Shown here: positions 45,558 through 55,531 of the stretch, in pieces
Numbering within the stretch: the first letter of the stretch is position 1
How the letters are laid out: the number at the start of each line of letters is the position of its first letter
Source: Motilimonas eburnea
Lineage (GTDB): Bacteria > Pseudomonadota > Gammaproteobacteria > Enterobacterales > CBDFNC01
Length of the DNA stretch: 64,000 bases
Direction: 5' to 3'
Assembly (NCBI RefSeq): GCF_021295345.1
Contig: NZ_JAIMJB010000013.1
Location: 1-64,000 of the forward strand
The notes under the pieces: generated by a model
The model's database searches: none
Told to the model about the DNA's origin: nothing
What the model saw: the letters and a program-made list of their open reading frames with translations, nothing else
Position numbers and translations under genes: made by a program

Positions 45558-46553
45558 TTAGAACTTGTAAACAGCTGCTAGAGCAAGTACGTCTTCAGCG
45601 CCCTTGATTTGGTCAGCTTTGTATTCTGTGTAAAGTTTGAACTGTTTGTTGAACTTGTACTCAGCACCTACAGTGAAGTAGTCAACTGTGTCTTCGCTGC
45701 TTGAACCAGAAGCTTTAGCTTCTTGCCAGTTGTAACCTGCTAGTGCGCTAAAGCCGTTACCGAAGTCGTAGCCTAGAGCCGCTTCAACTGCTGTGTAATC
45801 AACGTTTTTGCTTGTTGTTGCTTTTTTACCCCAGTCATCACCGAAAGAGTAAAGAACTGCCGCGTATACGTTGTTTGCATCGTAGTTGATTGCAAAAGCA
45901 GCTGTTTTCGCATCACCAGCACCGGCAGTTAGACGCTCACCTACGTTGTATGCCGCACCGATGTTAACACCAAAGTCAAAACCGTAAGTTGCTGCGATAC
46001 CGTAAGATTGTGCAGTTTTATCGCTGCCGCTCTTGTCTGCTTCGTAGTTGTTGTCAGTTTGGAAGTTAGCGTGGATTTCAGCGCCGCCAAAGCTTACTGC
46101 GTATTTTAGTAGTGCGTCAGATTTACCTGTACCGAAGGTGTCAGTACCTGTACCTGAAGCATCGCCACCGAATTCGTATAGTACGTCAGTGAAGTCAGCA
46201 ACTAGCGTGTAAGCGCCGTATTGACGACCGTAAGAAAGCTCACCTAGTTGCTTGTCACCTAGACCTGCGAAACCAAGACGTACATCGTTGTCTGAGTCAC
46301 GTGTTGCAGCATACTCAAGCTCGAAGCGTGCAAATGCGTACGCCGTTTCTGTGATAGATGATTTAGCTTTAACACCGATGCGGAAGTAGCTTTGATCGCC
46401 GTCTTCACCTTTGTCATCAGAGCTGTAGTACATAGGTTGGATTTTACCGTAAACATCCACTTTGTGTGTTTCGTCTTTGTAAACTTCTGCAGCAGAAACA
46501 GAACCAGATACTAAAGCAGCAAGAATAGCTGAAGATAAAAGCGTTTTTTTCAC
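45558..46553 (-). CDS. General (gram-negative) porin
   Basis: The product has 331 residues. Signal peptide 1-21 ends VSA. The mature chain starts EVYKDETHKVDVYGKIQPMYY and has alternating beta-strands throughout, LGELSYGRQYGAYTLV as the loop 3 constriction segment, and a terminal phenylalanine (AAVYKF), the signal for BAM insertion. This is a 16-stranded trimeric general porin of the OmpC/OmpU kind for small solutes. Codon use is strongly biased, as in highly expressed genes. A Fur-like palindrome lies about 85 bp upstream of the start. It is monocistronic. Confidence 0.9.
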   Translation of the reverse strand: MKKTLLSSAILAALVSGSVSAAEVYKDETHKVDVYGKIQPMYYSSDDKGEDGDQSYFRIGVKAKSSITETAYAFARFELEYAATRDSDNDVRLGFAGLGDKQLGELSYGRQYGAYTLVADFTDVLYEFGGDASGTGTDTFGTGKSDALLKYAVSFGGAEIHANFQTDNNYEADKSGSDKTAQSYGIAATYGFDFGVNIGAAYNVGERLTAGAGDAKTAAFAINYDANNVYAAVLYSFGDDWGKKATTSKNVDYTAVEAALGYDFGNGFSALAGYNWQEAKASGSSSEDTVDYFTVGAEYKFNKQFKLYTEYKADQIKGAEDVLALAAVYKF

Positions 46554-46637
46554 AATAATTCCTTAATTTATAATAGGAGCAAGAATTTAATTGGGCTTAT
46601 TGCCTTGGCCTTAGCCCAAAATTCAGGACAAATATAA

Positions 46638-46658
46638 TGATAACGGCAATGATTATCA
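46638..46658. promoter_or_regulatory. Fur-box-like palindrome upstream of the porin gene
   Basis: TGATAACGGCAATGATTATCA has inverted TGATAA ends and, on the minus strand, matches 13 of 19 positions of the GATAATGATAATCATTATC consensus by my count. Iron control of the porin is therefore plausible but unproven. The rest of the 46554-46854 gap is A+T-rich, without a gene. Confidence 0.45.
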
Positions 46659-46854
46659 ATTATTTTTGTTCCTAATTTTCAGTTTGAAGCTTAGTTGAGA
46701 TTTGTGAACTTAATATTACATTTGTTAACTGGGGTAGGATATAGATCACAGAAATAGATTGAAATCAGCTAGAAGTCTTAAAAAAACTAATAAAAAGTAC
46801 CTTTTTTGTAAAGTTGAACTAGACCATCAAACCCAGTTTGATGGTACTGATCCG

Positions 46855-47379
46855 TTAGCGCTGGGGTTTGCCACGTGACCGGCGTTGGGAGCGATTGCGT
46901 ATTACCGACAGCTTCCAGATCCAATGCACCGTAAAATAGCCGAGCGCTGCACTGAGCACCGCCAACACGGCACAGCCTGTGAGTAATGCCGGTCCTATGG
47001 TATTCACGATATCAAATAGCCATTGCCACGACAGTTCAAAGTGCCACTGCTGAACGGGCTCTTGTAAACAATAAGCGCCGACTAAATAGGCAAAATAGAA
47101 CATAGGGGGCATGGTTAGTGGATTAGATATCCATACCAAGGCTACGGATAAAGGCAAGTTAACACGAAATATGATGGCTAAGCCCGCTGCCATGATCATT
47201 TGCGACGGCAAGGGCACCCAACACATAAACAGGCCGATGGCAAAGGCACCGGATGCTGAGCGACGATTGAGATGCCATAAGTTGCCATCGTGCAGCAGAT
47301 CACCAAAAATTTTCAAATGTTTATGGTTTTTTAGTGTGTCAGGGTTGGGTGTATACCGCTTAATCAGCTTTTTTGGCAT
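46855..47379 (-). CDS. DUF2062 membrane protein
   Basis: The product has 174 residues. A basic N-terminus (MPKKLIKRYTPNPDTLKNHKHL) is followed by LWHLNRRSASGAFAIGLFMCWVP and three or four helices, including the conserved WISNPLTMPPMFYFAYLVG, and ends in an arginine-rich tail. DUF2062 proteins are inner-membrane proteins of unknown function. In vibrios and shewanellas this gene sits, as here, divergent from comEC. Confidence 0.85.
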   Translation of the reverse strand: MPKKLIKRYTPNPDTLKNHKHLKIFGDLLHDGNLWHLNRRSASGAFAIGLFMCWVPLPSQMIMAAGLAIIFRVNLPLSVALVWISNPLTMPPMFYFAYLVGAYCLQEPVQQWHFELSWQWLFDIVNTIGPALLTGCAVLAVLSAALGYFTVHWIWKLSVIRNRSQRRSRGKPQR

Positions 47380-47412
47380 ATAGTTAACTTATCTAATCTG
47401 GGTGTTGGGCAA

Positions 47413-49701
47413 ATGCGCAAAGGGTACGTGTGTCTTGTTACAGGTATTGCATCTGGGTTGTTTTTACCTTACCTACTGAGCTTACATCTCTGTATTTTGG
47501 GCAGCATTTTTGCCAGCTTGCTATGTTGTTTTAAACGCACTCGCTTTCTTAGCTATTTTTTTGTTGGGCTGGTTTGGTTCAGTTGCTATGCCCACTGGCA
47601 ACTTAATTGGTTACCTGCGTCGTTCACATCGGGGCAAGAACATACCATAGTTGTGCAAATTAATTCACTAAATTCACATCGAAATTCGCATATTTATCAG
47701 GCTAGTTTGATTTCTATCGATGACTACGCTCCGATTGTTAGCAAAAAAGTGAAACTGACTTGGTTTAGAAGTGAGCAGCGTCTGTTAAGTGGCCAGATAG
47801 TGACGGTGAGCGCGAAGATAAAGCCAATCTGGGGCAGAGGTAACACGGTGGGGGTTAATCAACGAGCGTATTTATTTAGCCAGCACATAGGTTATCAGGT
47901 TGATATAAAGCGCTTAATTAGTATGGACAACAAGAGTCCATCATGGCGAGTGAGCTGGCATGAAACCGTCAAGCGTTACACCGAGCCCCTCACGCATCAA
48001 GGGATGCTATTGGCCTTAGTGTTTGCTGATAAATCCAGTTTGGATTGGCCATTGCGGCAAAAGTTTCAGCAAATGGGGCTAGCACATATTCTGGTGATCT
48101 CGGGCTTGCATATTATGCTGGTTGGCTCATCGGTGACGGCGTTGGCTTGGTCTGTATTCTCTGTGTTCAATCACTTAACCGGGTTACGATGGCATACCTT
48201 AAGATTGGCGAGCCTTATCGGGTTAGTGGCTGCCATCATTTATGCTTGGTTAGCTGGTTTTACCGTGCCTACCCAGCGGGCATTAATCATGTACGGTGTC
48301 GTTGTGATGACGCTGTTTTTACAGCGAAAAATAAATCCGTTGGATGGTATTTTATTGGCCATGGTGTTGGTGGCGTTATGGGATCCTTTAGCGGTATTAG
48401 GCATTGGGTTTTGGCTTTCATTTGCTGCTGTGGTGAGCATCGTGATCATTGCGCGGTTTGTCCCGCGTTCGCCTGTTGTCGGTTTGCGTTGGTTAACCTA
48501 TATCTTGCTTTTTCAAGTGGGGTTATGGTTATTGATGATGCCATTGCAAATTAGTCAATTCTCTGGCGTGAGTTTACTCTCAGCCGTTAATAATGTGTTA
48601 TTTGTGCCGCTGATGAGCGTGGTGGTGATCCCAGCTTGTCTACTGACTGCCTTATTGATATTGCTGTTTGGTCCTTGGGTTGCGCCAGGTTTAGTGCTAA
48701 TGGAGTGGTTATTAAACGTAATGGTCAATCTTGTGTTTTACTGGCCAAGTGCGTGGATAACGGTGACCGCAGGTCAAGCTTATTGGTTGTTTATCTTAAC
48801 CGTGGGATGCTGGCTTAGCTGGCAATATCACCATAGCCTATTTCGTTGTGGCAAGGTGACAGCCCTGATGGCAGTGGCGTTTGTGATCATTATATGGCAG
48901 GGCGAAAAAGCGAGCGTACCGTGGCAAGTTGTGATTTTTGATGTTGGCCAAGGGCTAAGTGTTTTGGTTGAAAGTGAAGGTGAGTGGCTGCTCTATGATA
49001 CGGGGTTTGCAACGGACACGGGATTTAGTATTGCCAAATCGGTGATCATGCCTTTTTTGAATAGGCAGCAAGTTAAACAACTGCATCATTTTGTCGTCAG
49101 TCATCAAGACAATGACCACGCTGGTGGGGCTCAAGATATTTTTAGGTCGGTTAATGTCAAGCAGGCATGGCATAATCAAGGGGGTGGCGTTTATCACTAT
49201 TGTCGACGTCATCAAGAAATTGAGTTGGGCGCCTTTACTGGACGTTTTTTGAGCCAAAATAGCAGTGAAGTAGGTAAGCGTCGAAATAACACTTCCTGTG
49301 TGCTGCGTCTTGAAACAACTGGCTTTAGCTTACTCTTACCCGGGGATATTGAAGCCAAGGCCGAAGCGGCATTAATCAGCCAAGCCGAGCAACGTAAATG
49401 GTTAAAAAGCGATGTGTTACTGGTGCCTCATCATGGCAGTCACACGTCGTCTACCCTTGATTTCATCACATGGGTTGCTCCCATATATGCTATCGTCAGT
49501 GCTGGGCGTTATAATCCATGGCAGCACCCTGATGAAAGGGTCGTTGCACGCTATCAGCAGCTCAAGGTTAAACTGTATAATACGGCAACGGATGGCATGA
49601 TCATGATCCAACCGACTGAGTCGGGTATCAGTGTTAAACGCTATCGCCATGATTTCGCGCCATATTGGTTTAACAGAGCGCTTTTACCTTTTGCTCCTTA
49701 A
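47413..49701 (+). CDS. comEC: ComEC/Rec2 DNA-uptake channel
   Basis: The product has 762 residues. An N-terminal OB-like domain is followed by the Competence domain (ALVFADKSSLDWPLRQKFQQ, HILVISGLHIMLVG, FTVPTQRALIMYG) with about ten helices. The C-terminal metallo-beta-lactamase-like domain has VIFDVGQGLSVLVE, VVSHQDNDHAGG and LLVPHHGSHTSS. ComEC moves single-stranded DNA across the inner membrane during natural transformation, so the cell may be competent. msbA follows 35 bp later after a small hairpin. Confidence 0.93.
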   Translation: MRKGYVCLVTGIASGLFLPYLLSLHLCILGSIFASLLCCFKRTRFLSYFFVGLVWFSCYAHWQLNWLPASFTSGQEHTIVVQINSLNSHRNSHIYQASLISIDDYAPIVSKKVKLTWFRSEQRLLSGQIVTVSAKIKPIWGRGNTVGVNQRAYLFSQHIGYQVDIKRLISMDNKSPSWRVSWHETVKRYTEPLTHQGMLLALVFADKSSLDWPLRQKFQQMGLAHILVISGLHIMLVGSSVTALAWSVFSVFNHLTGLRWHTLRLASLIGLVAAIIYAWLAGFTVPTQRALIMYGVVVMTLFLQRKINPLDGILLAMVLVALWDPLAVLGIGFWLSFAAVVSIVIIARFVPRSPVVGLRWLTYILLFQVGLWLLMMPLQISQFSGVSLLSAVNNVLFVPLMSVVVIPACLLTALLILLFGPWVAPGLVLMEWLLNVMVNLVFYWPSAWITVTAGQAYWLFILTVGCWLSWQYHHSLFRCGKVTALMAVAFVIIIWQGEKASVPWQVVIFDVGQGLSVLVESEGEWLLYDTGFATDTGFSIAKSVIMPFLNRQQVKQLHHFVVSHQDNDHAGGAQDIFRSVNVKQAWHNQGGGVYHYCRRHQEIELGAFTGRFLSQNSSEVGKRRNNTSCVLRLETTGFSLLLPGDIEAKAEAALISQAEQRKWLKSDVLLVPHHGSHTSSTLDFITWVAPIYAIVSAGRYNPWQHPDERVVARYQQLKVKLYNTATDGMIMIQPTESGISVKRYRHDFAPYWFNRALLPFAP

Positions 49702-49720
49702 AGGTTAAAATACCTTTTTT
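49700..49720 (+). terminator. Small T-rich hairpin between comEC and msbA
   Basis: AAAGGT/ACCTTT with a TAAAAT loop, followed by more T. With only six base pairs it may act as a weak or partial terminator. Confidence 0.45.
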
Positions 49721-49736
49721 TCCCAAAGTAGCCATT

Positions 49737-51485
49737 ATGACAAATTCGACACACTCTTCTCTCGTTACTTTTAAGCGTCTTATTTCTTATGTTAAAGATA
49801 AAAAACTCGGGATTATGGGTGGCATCTTGGGGATGCTTGGCTATGCCGCGGTAGACGCGACCTTTATTTATTCGTTAAAGCCACTATTGGACGAAGGCCT
49901 GACAGGTAAAAATCCCGATGTTCTGACATTTATGCCTATCTTCGTGTTGATCATTATTTCGGCCCGAGGCTTAGCCGCGTTTTTGAGTAGCTATTGTATG
50001 GCGTGGGTGGGTAATCACGTGGTGATGAAACTGCAACGGGCGGTGTTTAATCATTTAATGATGATGCCGGTGGCGTTTTTCGATAAGAACAGTACCGGTG
50101 ATCTCCTTTCCAAAATCACTTATGACTGTAACCAGGTGGCCAATGCGGCCAGTAATTCCCTCGTCAGTATTTTTCGTGAAGGTGCCATGGTGGTGGCGTT
50201 ACTGACCATGATGTTCTATCAGAGTTGGCAGCTATCTTTAATCTTCTTTGTGGTTGGCCCGCTGGTGGGCTTTGTTATTAATAAAGTAAGCAAGCGATTT
50301 CGGGGTCTTGGCCATCAAATACAAGCGGCAATGGGCTCGGTCACGACCTCATCCGAGCAGATGCTTAAGGGCCATAAAGAAGTGTTGATGTTTGGTGGTC
50401 AACAACTTGAACAGGAAAAGTTTGCTCAAGTGAGTAACAAGGTTCGCCGCCAAAATATGAAAATGATTTCGGCCCAAGCCATCAGTGTGCCCGTGATCCA
50501 ATTTCTTGCCTCGATGGCGCTGGCGTTTGTACTTTATTTGGCGACCTTCCCACAAGTGATGGATACCTTAACGCCGGGTACATTTACCTTGATTATCAGT
50601 GCCATGTTCGCGTTAATGAAGCCGATTAAAGCCATAACTCAAGTCAACAATGAAATACAAAAGGGCTTAGCCGCGTGTGACAGCCTATTTGCGATTCTAG
50701 ACAGTGACACGGAAACAAACAGTGGCACCAAACCCATGGATAAGGTGCGCGGCGATATTGAGTTTAAAGACGTGTGCTTTGCTTACAGTGGTAAAGAGAA
50801 ACTGGCACTCGATCACATCAGCTTTAATGTCCTTGCGGGTAAAACCGTGGCATTAGTAGGGCGCTCGGGCTCAGGAAAATCGACCATCGCGTCAATTTTA
50901 ACCCGCTTTTATGACGGCATTGATGGCGACGTTACCATTGATGGGCAAAGTATTTATGACTTTCCATTGGATAATTTACGTTCGCAAATGGCGTATGTAT
51001 CGCAGAAAGTACATCTATTCGATGACACCATCGCCAATAACATTGCCTATGCAACGGGTGATCAATTTAGCCGTGAACAGATCATTGCAGCGGCGCGCAC
51101 CGCCAATGCGATGGAGTTTATTGAGCAATTTCCCGATGGTTTAGATACCTTAGTCGGTGAAGACGGAGTGATGCTTTCCGGTGGTCAGCGCCAACGTATC
51201 GCCATTGCTCGGGCCTTATTACGCGATGCGCCAATTTTAATTTTAGATGAGGCCACATCAGCGCTAGATACAGAATCCGAGCGTCATATCCAATCGGCTC
51301 TGGAAGCATTGCAAAAGAACAGAACCGCGATTGTGATAGCTCACCGTTTGTCCACCATTGAAAAAGCGGACCAAATCTTGGTGGTTGACCAAGGGAAAAT
51401 TGTTGAGCAAGGTAATCACCAAACCTTGAGTGAACAAGATGGCATTTATGCCAATTTATTGAAAATGCAAACGGCGGCCAACTGA
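49737..51485 (+). CDS. msbA: Lipid A export ATPase/permease MsbA
   Basis: The product has 582 residues. Six N-terminal helices with FFDKNSTGDLLSKITYD precede the nucleotide-binding domain: Walker A GRSGSGKST, signature LSGGQRQRIAIARAL, Walker B ILILDEATSALD, switch IAHRLSTI. MsbA flips core-lipid A across the inner membrane as a homodimer. lpxK starts 2 bases after its stop, in the standard msbA-lpxK-ycaR-kdsB order. Confidence 0.96.
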   Translation: MTNSTHSSLVTFKRLISYVKDKKLGIMGGILGMLGYAAVDATFIYSLKPLLDEGLTGKNPDVLTFMPIFVLIIISARGLAAFLSSYCMAWVGNHVVMKLQRAVFNHLMMMPVAFFDKNSTGDLLSKITYDCNQVANAASNSLVSIFREGAMVVALLTMMFYQSWQLSLIFFVVGPLVGFVINKVSKRFRGLGHQIQAAMGSVTTSSEQMLKGHKEVLMFGGQQLEQEKFAQVSNKVRRQNMKMISAQAISVPVIQFLASMALAFVLYLATFPQVMDTLTPGTFTLIISAMFALMKPIKAITQVNNEIQKGLAACDSLFAILDSDTETNSGTKPMDKVRGDIEFKDVCFAYSGKEKLALDHISFNVLAGKTVALVGRSGSGKSTIASILTRFYDGIDGDVTIDGQSIYDFPLDNLRSQMAYVSQKVHLFDDTIANNIAYATGDQFSREQIIAAARTANAMEFIEQFPDGLDTLVGEDGVMLSGGQRQRIAIARALLRDAPILILDEATSALDTESERHIQSALEALQKNRTAIVIAHRLSTIEKADQILVVDQGKIVEQGNHQTLSEQDGIYANLLKMQTAAN

Positions 51486-51487
51486 TC

Positions 51488-52462
51488 ATGGCTTTTTGGT
51501 ATAGCAAGAATATCTGGGCTTATTTGCTGCTCCCTTTAACCGCCTTGTTTGCTTTAATTACGGCTTTTCGCCGCTTGGCATACCGTTGCCATTGGCTTAA
51601 AAGTGAGCATGTAGGCGTGCCCACGATTGTCGTGGGTAATTTAAGTGTAGGTGGGAACGGTAAAACGCCCGTGGTGATCTGGCTGTGTGAGCAATTAACC
51701 GCTGCTGGCTTTAAGCCGGGGGTGATCAGCCGAGGTTATGGCGGTAAAGCCCCACATTATCCTTATTTGGTTGAGCCTAACACGACAGGGGCGCAAGCCG
51801 GCGATGAGCCCGTGTTGATTTATCATCGTTGCCAATGCCCCGTGGCGGTTTCTCCAAATCGGATTGAAGCGGCTAAGTTATTACGCAAAACCCATCAAGT
51901 GGACGTGATCATCGCTGATGATGGCTTACAACATTATGCACTGCAACGTGACATCGAGTTGGTTGTGGTTGATGGAGAGCGCCGCTATGGCAATGCGTGG
52001 TTGTTACCCAGTGGACCCCTTAGAGAAAGTAAGGCGCGCTTAGCTAAGGTGGACGTGGTGATAAATAACGGTGGCCAGGCTGAAGCGGGTGAGGTGTCTA
52101 TGTCGTTAGTGGCGGGGTCGCCATTACCTGTGACGGCCTCTGTGGCTGAATTTGATAAAGCGTGTCATGGCAACAGCATCAATGCTTGTGCTGGGATAGG
52201 GCATCCTCCCCGTTTTTTTAGAACCTTGCTCGGGCTAGGATTTGAGGTTGAAAAGCAAGTGCCTTTTGCCGATCACCACGGGTTTAATGAAGCGGAAATA
52301 CAAGCCCTAGAGCAAGCAAGACCCCTGTTTATGACCGAAAAAGATGCGGTAAAATGCCGCGATTTTGCCCTTACTCAATCTTGGTATCTGCCTGTTTCTG
52401 CAAGCATCAACGAATCGGTGGCGAACCAAATCATAGCTAAAATAAGAGAAACAACATGTTAG
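51488..52462 (+). CDS. lpxK: Tetraacyldisaccharide 4'-kinase LpxK
   Basis: The product has 324 residues. An N-terminal hydrophobic anchor (about 10-28) is followed by the P-loop-like [51 protein letters not shown] and [14 protein letters not shown] are family hallmarks. LpxK phosphorylates the 4' position of lipid A disaccharide at the inner face of the membrane. It overlaps the next gene by 7 bases. Confidence 0.95.
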   Translation: MAFWYSKNIWAYLLLPLTALFALITAFRRLAYRCHWLKSEHVGVPTIVVGNLSVGGNGKTPVVIWLCEQLTAAGFKPGVISRGYGGKAPHYPYLVEPNTTGAQAGDEPVLIYHRCQCPVAVSPNRIEAAKLLRKTHQVDVIIADDGLQHYALQRDIELVVVDGERRYGNAWLLPSGPLRESKARLAKVDVVINNGGQAEAGEVSMSLVAGSPLPVTASVAEFDKACHGNSINACAGIGHPPRFFRTLLGLGFEVEKQVPFADHHGFNEAEIQALEQARPLFMTEKDAVKCRDFALTQSWYLPVSASINESVANQIIAKIRETTC

Positions 52463-52641
52463 ATCATAATTTGCTCGAAATCATTGCTTGTCCTGTGTGT
52501 AAAGGCAAGCTGCATTATGACAAACCAAAACAAGAGTTAGTGTGTAAGTTTGATCGTCTTGCGTATCAAATCAATGACGGTATTCCTGTATTGATTGAAG
52601 AAAAAGCGCGCGAGCTAAGTTTGGATGAGGTCAGTTCATGA
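52456..52641 (+). CDS. ycaR: Trm112-family protein YcaR
   Basis: The product has 61 residues. It begins [23 protein letters not shown] and contains [24 protein letters not shown]. Of the usual zinc-type cysteines, the CPVC pair and one further Cys are present. Bacterial Trm112-like YcaR proteins have no firm function but are always found between lpxK and kdsB. It overlaps both neighbours. Confidence 0.92.
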   Translation: MLDHNLLEIIACPVCKGKLHYDKPKQELVCKFDRLAYQINDGIPVLIEEKARELSLDEVSS

Positions 52642-53375
52642 GTTTTATCGTGGTGATCCCGGCTCGGTATCAATCTGAGCGTTTACCGGGCAAGCCGTTG
52701 CTTGAGCTTGGCGGTAAACCCATGATAGCGCATGTTGTTGACCGAGCAAGGGAAAGCGGAGCCGCACGGATCATTGTTGCAACCGATGATGCGCGCATTG
52801 CCGATATGGTAGATTGTGAAGTCTGTATGACGCGAAGGGATCATCAATCGGGCACCGAGCGCTTAGCCGAAGTGGTTGAACAATGCGGCTTTGATGAGAA
52901 TGACGTGATAGTTAATGTGCAAGGTGATGAGCCGATGATCCCGCCCAGCATTATCAAACAGGTGGCCAAGAATCTTGCCGAGCAAACCTTAGCGCCGATG
53001 GCAACCTTGGCGACGCATATCACCTCCATTGAAGAGGCATTAAATCCCAATGCGGTTAAAGTCGTGACGGATAAAAATGGCTATGCCTTGTATTTCAGTC
53101 GTGCCAGCATTCCTTGGCAAAGGGAACACTTCCCTGAACAGTTAGATAGCGAGCACGCCTTGCTGCGCCATATCGGCATTTATGCTTATCGTGCTGGATT
53201 TATTCAACGCTATATTGGTTTATCTGAATCGCCACTAGAGGGAATTGAAAAGTTAGAGCAACTGCGCGTGCTCTGGCATGGTGAGAAGATCCACCTTGCA
53301 ATCGCTGAGCAGACACCCGTTGCCGGCATTGATACGCAAGAGGATTATTTAAGAGTAAAACAACACTTAGGCTAG
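52638..53375 (+). CDS. kdsB: CMP-Kdo synthetase KdsB
   Basis: The product has 245 residues. The nucleotide-binding opening is [44 protein letters not shown] and [15 protein letters not shown] are diagnostic. It activates Kdo with CTP for attachment to lipid A. It overlaps ycaR by 4 bases and ends the msbA-lpxK-ycaR-kdsB operon, with a terminator following. Confidence 0.96.
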   Translation: MSFIVVIPARYQSERLPGKPLLELGGKPMIAHVVDRARESGAARIIVATDDARIADMVDCEVCMTRRDHQSGTERLAEVVEQCGFDENDVIVNVQGDEPMIPPSIIKQVAKNLAEQTLAPMATLATHITSIEEALNPNAVKVVTDKNGYALYFSRASIPWQREHFPEQLDSEHALLRHIGIYAYRAGFIQRYIGLSESPLEGIEKLEQLRVLWHGEKIHLAIAEQTPVAGIDTQEDYLRVKQHLG

Positions 53376-53389
53376 CCTAGGTTAGCACC

Positions 53390-53422
53390 AAAATGAATTG
53401 GGTCATAAACCCAATTCATTTT
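53390..53422. terminator. Bidirectional terminator between kdsB and the DUF4377 gene
   Basis: The 14-bp perfect stem AAAATGAATTGGGT/ACCCAATTCATTTT has a CATAA loop. Flanking A and T bases allow use in both directions between the convergent genes. Confidence 0.8.
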
Positions 53423-53428
53423 ACTTGG

Positions 53429-53764
53429 TTATTGAATGTCTTTTACTTCTAACTTGCTGATAATTTTGACCAAGGTATATTTTATGCTTGAGCCATCTGC
53501 AGGAGGGTTCGCTACCGTTTCTTTGTTTACTTGCAATTGATATTGATAACCGGGCTCAAAGTCGAATCCTTCAATGTCTTGATAAAACAACTGCCAATCT
53601 TGGTCTTCTGTGGTTCTTACTTGTAAACAAGTCATGGGTCCAACGCCGCTACACTCTTTGGTTTGAGCGTTAACGTAGAGCAATGAATCTTGAGTTAAAG
53701 TTTGGTATTGCATGCTACATGCCGATAAAAGAACAGCGCCAGCAACAAAAGCCATTTTTTTCAT
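53429..53764 (-). CDS. DUF4377 lipoprotein
   Basis: The product has 111 residues with lipobox LSAC (Cys16). The mature part reads LLYVNAQTKECSGVGPMTCLQV, then WQLFYQDIEGFDFEPGYQYQL and a terminal YTLVKIISK, matching DUF4377, a small beta-domain often next to META/HslJ domains. Two mature cysteines could form a disulfide. The function is unknown. The ATG lies 13 bases after the T run of the gltA terminator, with GGAG between, so expression may depend on gltA read-through or on a promoter hidden in the gltA 3' region. Confidence 0.75.
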   Translation of the reverse strand: MKKMAFVAGAVLLSACSMQYQTLTQDSLLYVNAQTKECSGVGPMTCLQVRTTEDQDWQLFYQDIEGFDFEPGYQYQLQVNKETVANPPADGSSIKYTLVKIISKLEVKDIQ

Positions 53765-53776
53765 GTTTCGCTCCGC

Positions 53777-53806
53777 AAAAAAAAAGAGGTCATTAGTGAC
53801 CTCTTT
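53777..53806 (-). terminator. Terminator of gltA
   Basis: On the minus strand AAAGAGGTCA/TGACCTCTTT encloses CTAA and is followed by a run of T. It lies between gltA and the DUF4377 start codon. Confidence 0.85.
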
Positions 53807-53856
53807 ATTCTTATGCATTTTAGCGCAATAGTCTAATATTTTTCAGATAGTTAGAC

Positions 53857-55143
53857 TTATCTCTCGTCAATCGATTTGAAATCACGCGCAGTATGGCCAG
53901 TGTAAAGCTGACGCGGACGGCCAATCTTTTGACCTGGTTGACTTAACATTTCGTTCCAATGTGCAATCCAACCTACGGTACGAGAAATCGCGAAGATAAC
54001 CGTAAACATTGACGTTGGGATCCCCATCGCTTTGAGAATGATACCTGAGTAGAAGTCTACATTCGGGTAGAGTTTCTTCTCGATAAAGTAAGGGTCTTCT
54101 AGGGCAATTTGCTCTAGTTTCATTGCAACATCTAATAGTGGATCTTCGATGTTTAGCTCTTTTAGCACTTCATGACAGGTTTCACGCATGACGGTTGCGC
54201 GTGGGTCGAAGTTTTTGTAAACGCGGTGGCCAAAGCCCATTAGACGGAAAGGATCGTCTTTGTCTTTCGCGCGTGCAACAAATTCTTCAATGCGGTCAAC
54301 GCTGCCAATTTCTTCGAGCATGTTTAGACAGGCTTCGTTAGCACCACCGTGAGCAGGACCCCATAGAGAGGCAATACCTGCAGCGATACATGCAAACGGG
54401 TTAGCACCTGAAGAGCCTGCTAGACGTACTGTTGACGTCGATGCATTTTGCTCGTGGTCAGCATGTAAGATCATGATGCGATCCATTGCACGCTCAAGTA
54501 CTGGGTTAACCACATACTCTTCACATGGCACAGCAAACATCATGTGTAGGAAGTTACCTGCGTAGCTAAGATCGTTACGTGGGTAAACAAAAGGCTGACC
54601 CATTGAATACTTGTAACTCATTGCTGCTAGGGTTGGCATTTTTGAAAGTAGACGGTAAGCCGCGATTTCACGGTGTCTTGCGTCAGAAATGTCGAGTGAA
54701 TCGTGGTAAAACGCGGATAGGGCGCCTACCACACCACACATGATCGCCATTGGATGCGAGTCACGGCGGAAACCTGAGAAAAAGTCTGTTAGTTGCTCAT
54801 GAACCATGGTGTGATGCATGACAACGCGATGAAAGTCATCAAACTCTTTACGGTTGGGCACCTCGCCGTTCAGAAGTATGTAACAAACCTCTAGAAAATC
54901 AGATTTTTTTGCTAATTGGTCAATCGGATAACCACGGTGTAGAAGTACACCTTTTGCACCATCAATAAAGGTAATTTCAGATTCACATGAAGCGGTTGCT
55001 AAAAAACCGGGATCGAAAGTGAAGTAACCTGTTTTACCCAAGCCGCGTACGTCTAGTACGTTATTGCCCGCTGCTGCTTCTAAAATTGGCAGCTCTACAG
55101 GCTCTTGACCTGGTAGATGTAGAGTGGCTTTTTGATCAGCCAT
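53857..55143 (-). CDS. gltA: Citrate synthase (type II)
   Basis: The product has 428 residues. The ATG was chosen for AGGAG 8 bases upstream; it begins [19 protein letters not shown] as in other gammaproteobacterial enzymes. Active-site segments are [20 protein letters not shown] (His in HADHEQN), [15 protein letters not shown] (second catalytic His) and DVDFYSG-type PNVDFYSGI (Asp). It condenses acetyl-CoA with oxaloacetate and is NADH-inhibited in related hexameric enzymes. It is divergent from sdhCDAB-suc. Confidence 0.97.
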   Translation of the reverse strand: MADQKATLHLPGQEPVELPILEAAAGNNVLDVRGLGKTGYFTFDPGFLATASCESEITFIDGAKGVLLHRGYPIDQLAKKSDFLEVCYILLNGEVPNRKEFDDFHRVVMHHTMVHEQLTDFFSGFRRDSHPMAIMCGVVGALSAFYHDSLDISDARHREIAAYRLLSKMPTLAAMSYKYSMGQPFVYPRNDLSYAGNFLHMMFAVPCEEYVVNPVLERAMDRIMILHADHEQNASTSTVRLAGSSGANPFACIAAGIASLWGPAHGGANEACLNMLEEIGSVDRIEEFVARAKDKDDPFRLMGFGHRVYKNFDPRATVMRETCHEVLKELNIEDPLLDVAMKLEQIALEDPYFIEKKLYPNVDFYSGIILKAMGIPTSMFTVIFAISRTVGWIAHWNEMLSQPGQKIGRPRQLYTGHTARDFKSIDER

Positions 55144-55531
55144 AGCACGTCTCCTTTGCTCTTTATATGCGAGTTGGAATAACAAACGCCGCTCATTTCT
55201 ACAGATCTTGCCTTCGTTTGTCAATTTTGTTGTGGTTATATGGGTGCTATGTTAATGAAAAAATGAGTGCCAGTTACTATTTCTTAACAGAATGTGATGC
55301 AAAATGTTGAAACTTCATTGTAAAAGAGAATAGCCCTTCATATAATGTCGGCGTGGTCTCCTGATGGGTTGGTTGGCCAGCGTTTACGCCATTTTCAGGG
55401 TAGTGGTGATAACGCTATCTTGGACAAATGAAACGAAATACTGCAACAACCAGTTAACAACTTGGCGTGTGCTATGTGTTGTGCCATCTGGGGAAGATAA
55501 CAATAACAAAAATGCTCTCAAATGGAGCTGA
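55144..55531. other. Divergent gltA/sdh control region
   Basis: The 388 bp hold no credible gene. The right half gives sdhC a leader of about 180 nt from the mapped-by-eye promoter. AATGTGATGCAAA at about 55291 has one CRP-like half-site (TGTGA) without a good second half. Global control by CRP, ArcA or small RNAs is usual for this locus but cannot be shown here. Confidence 0.4.
55318..55346 (+). promoter_or_regulatory. Sigma-70 promoter of the sdh-suc cluster
   Basis: TTGTAA (55318-55323) and TATAAT (55341-55346) are separated by exactly 17 bp. Transcription should start near 55353, leaving an untranslated leader of about 180 nt before sdhC. Confidence 0.65.

Noticed and set aside
55291-55312. 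CRP site in the gltA/sdh region
   Set aside because: Only one TGTGA half-site fits; the second half does not match, so it is not listed as a feature.
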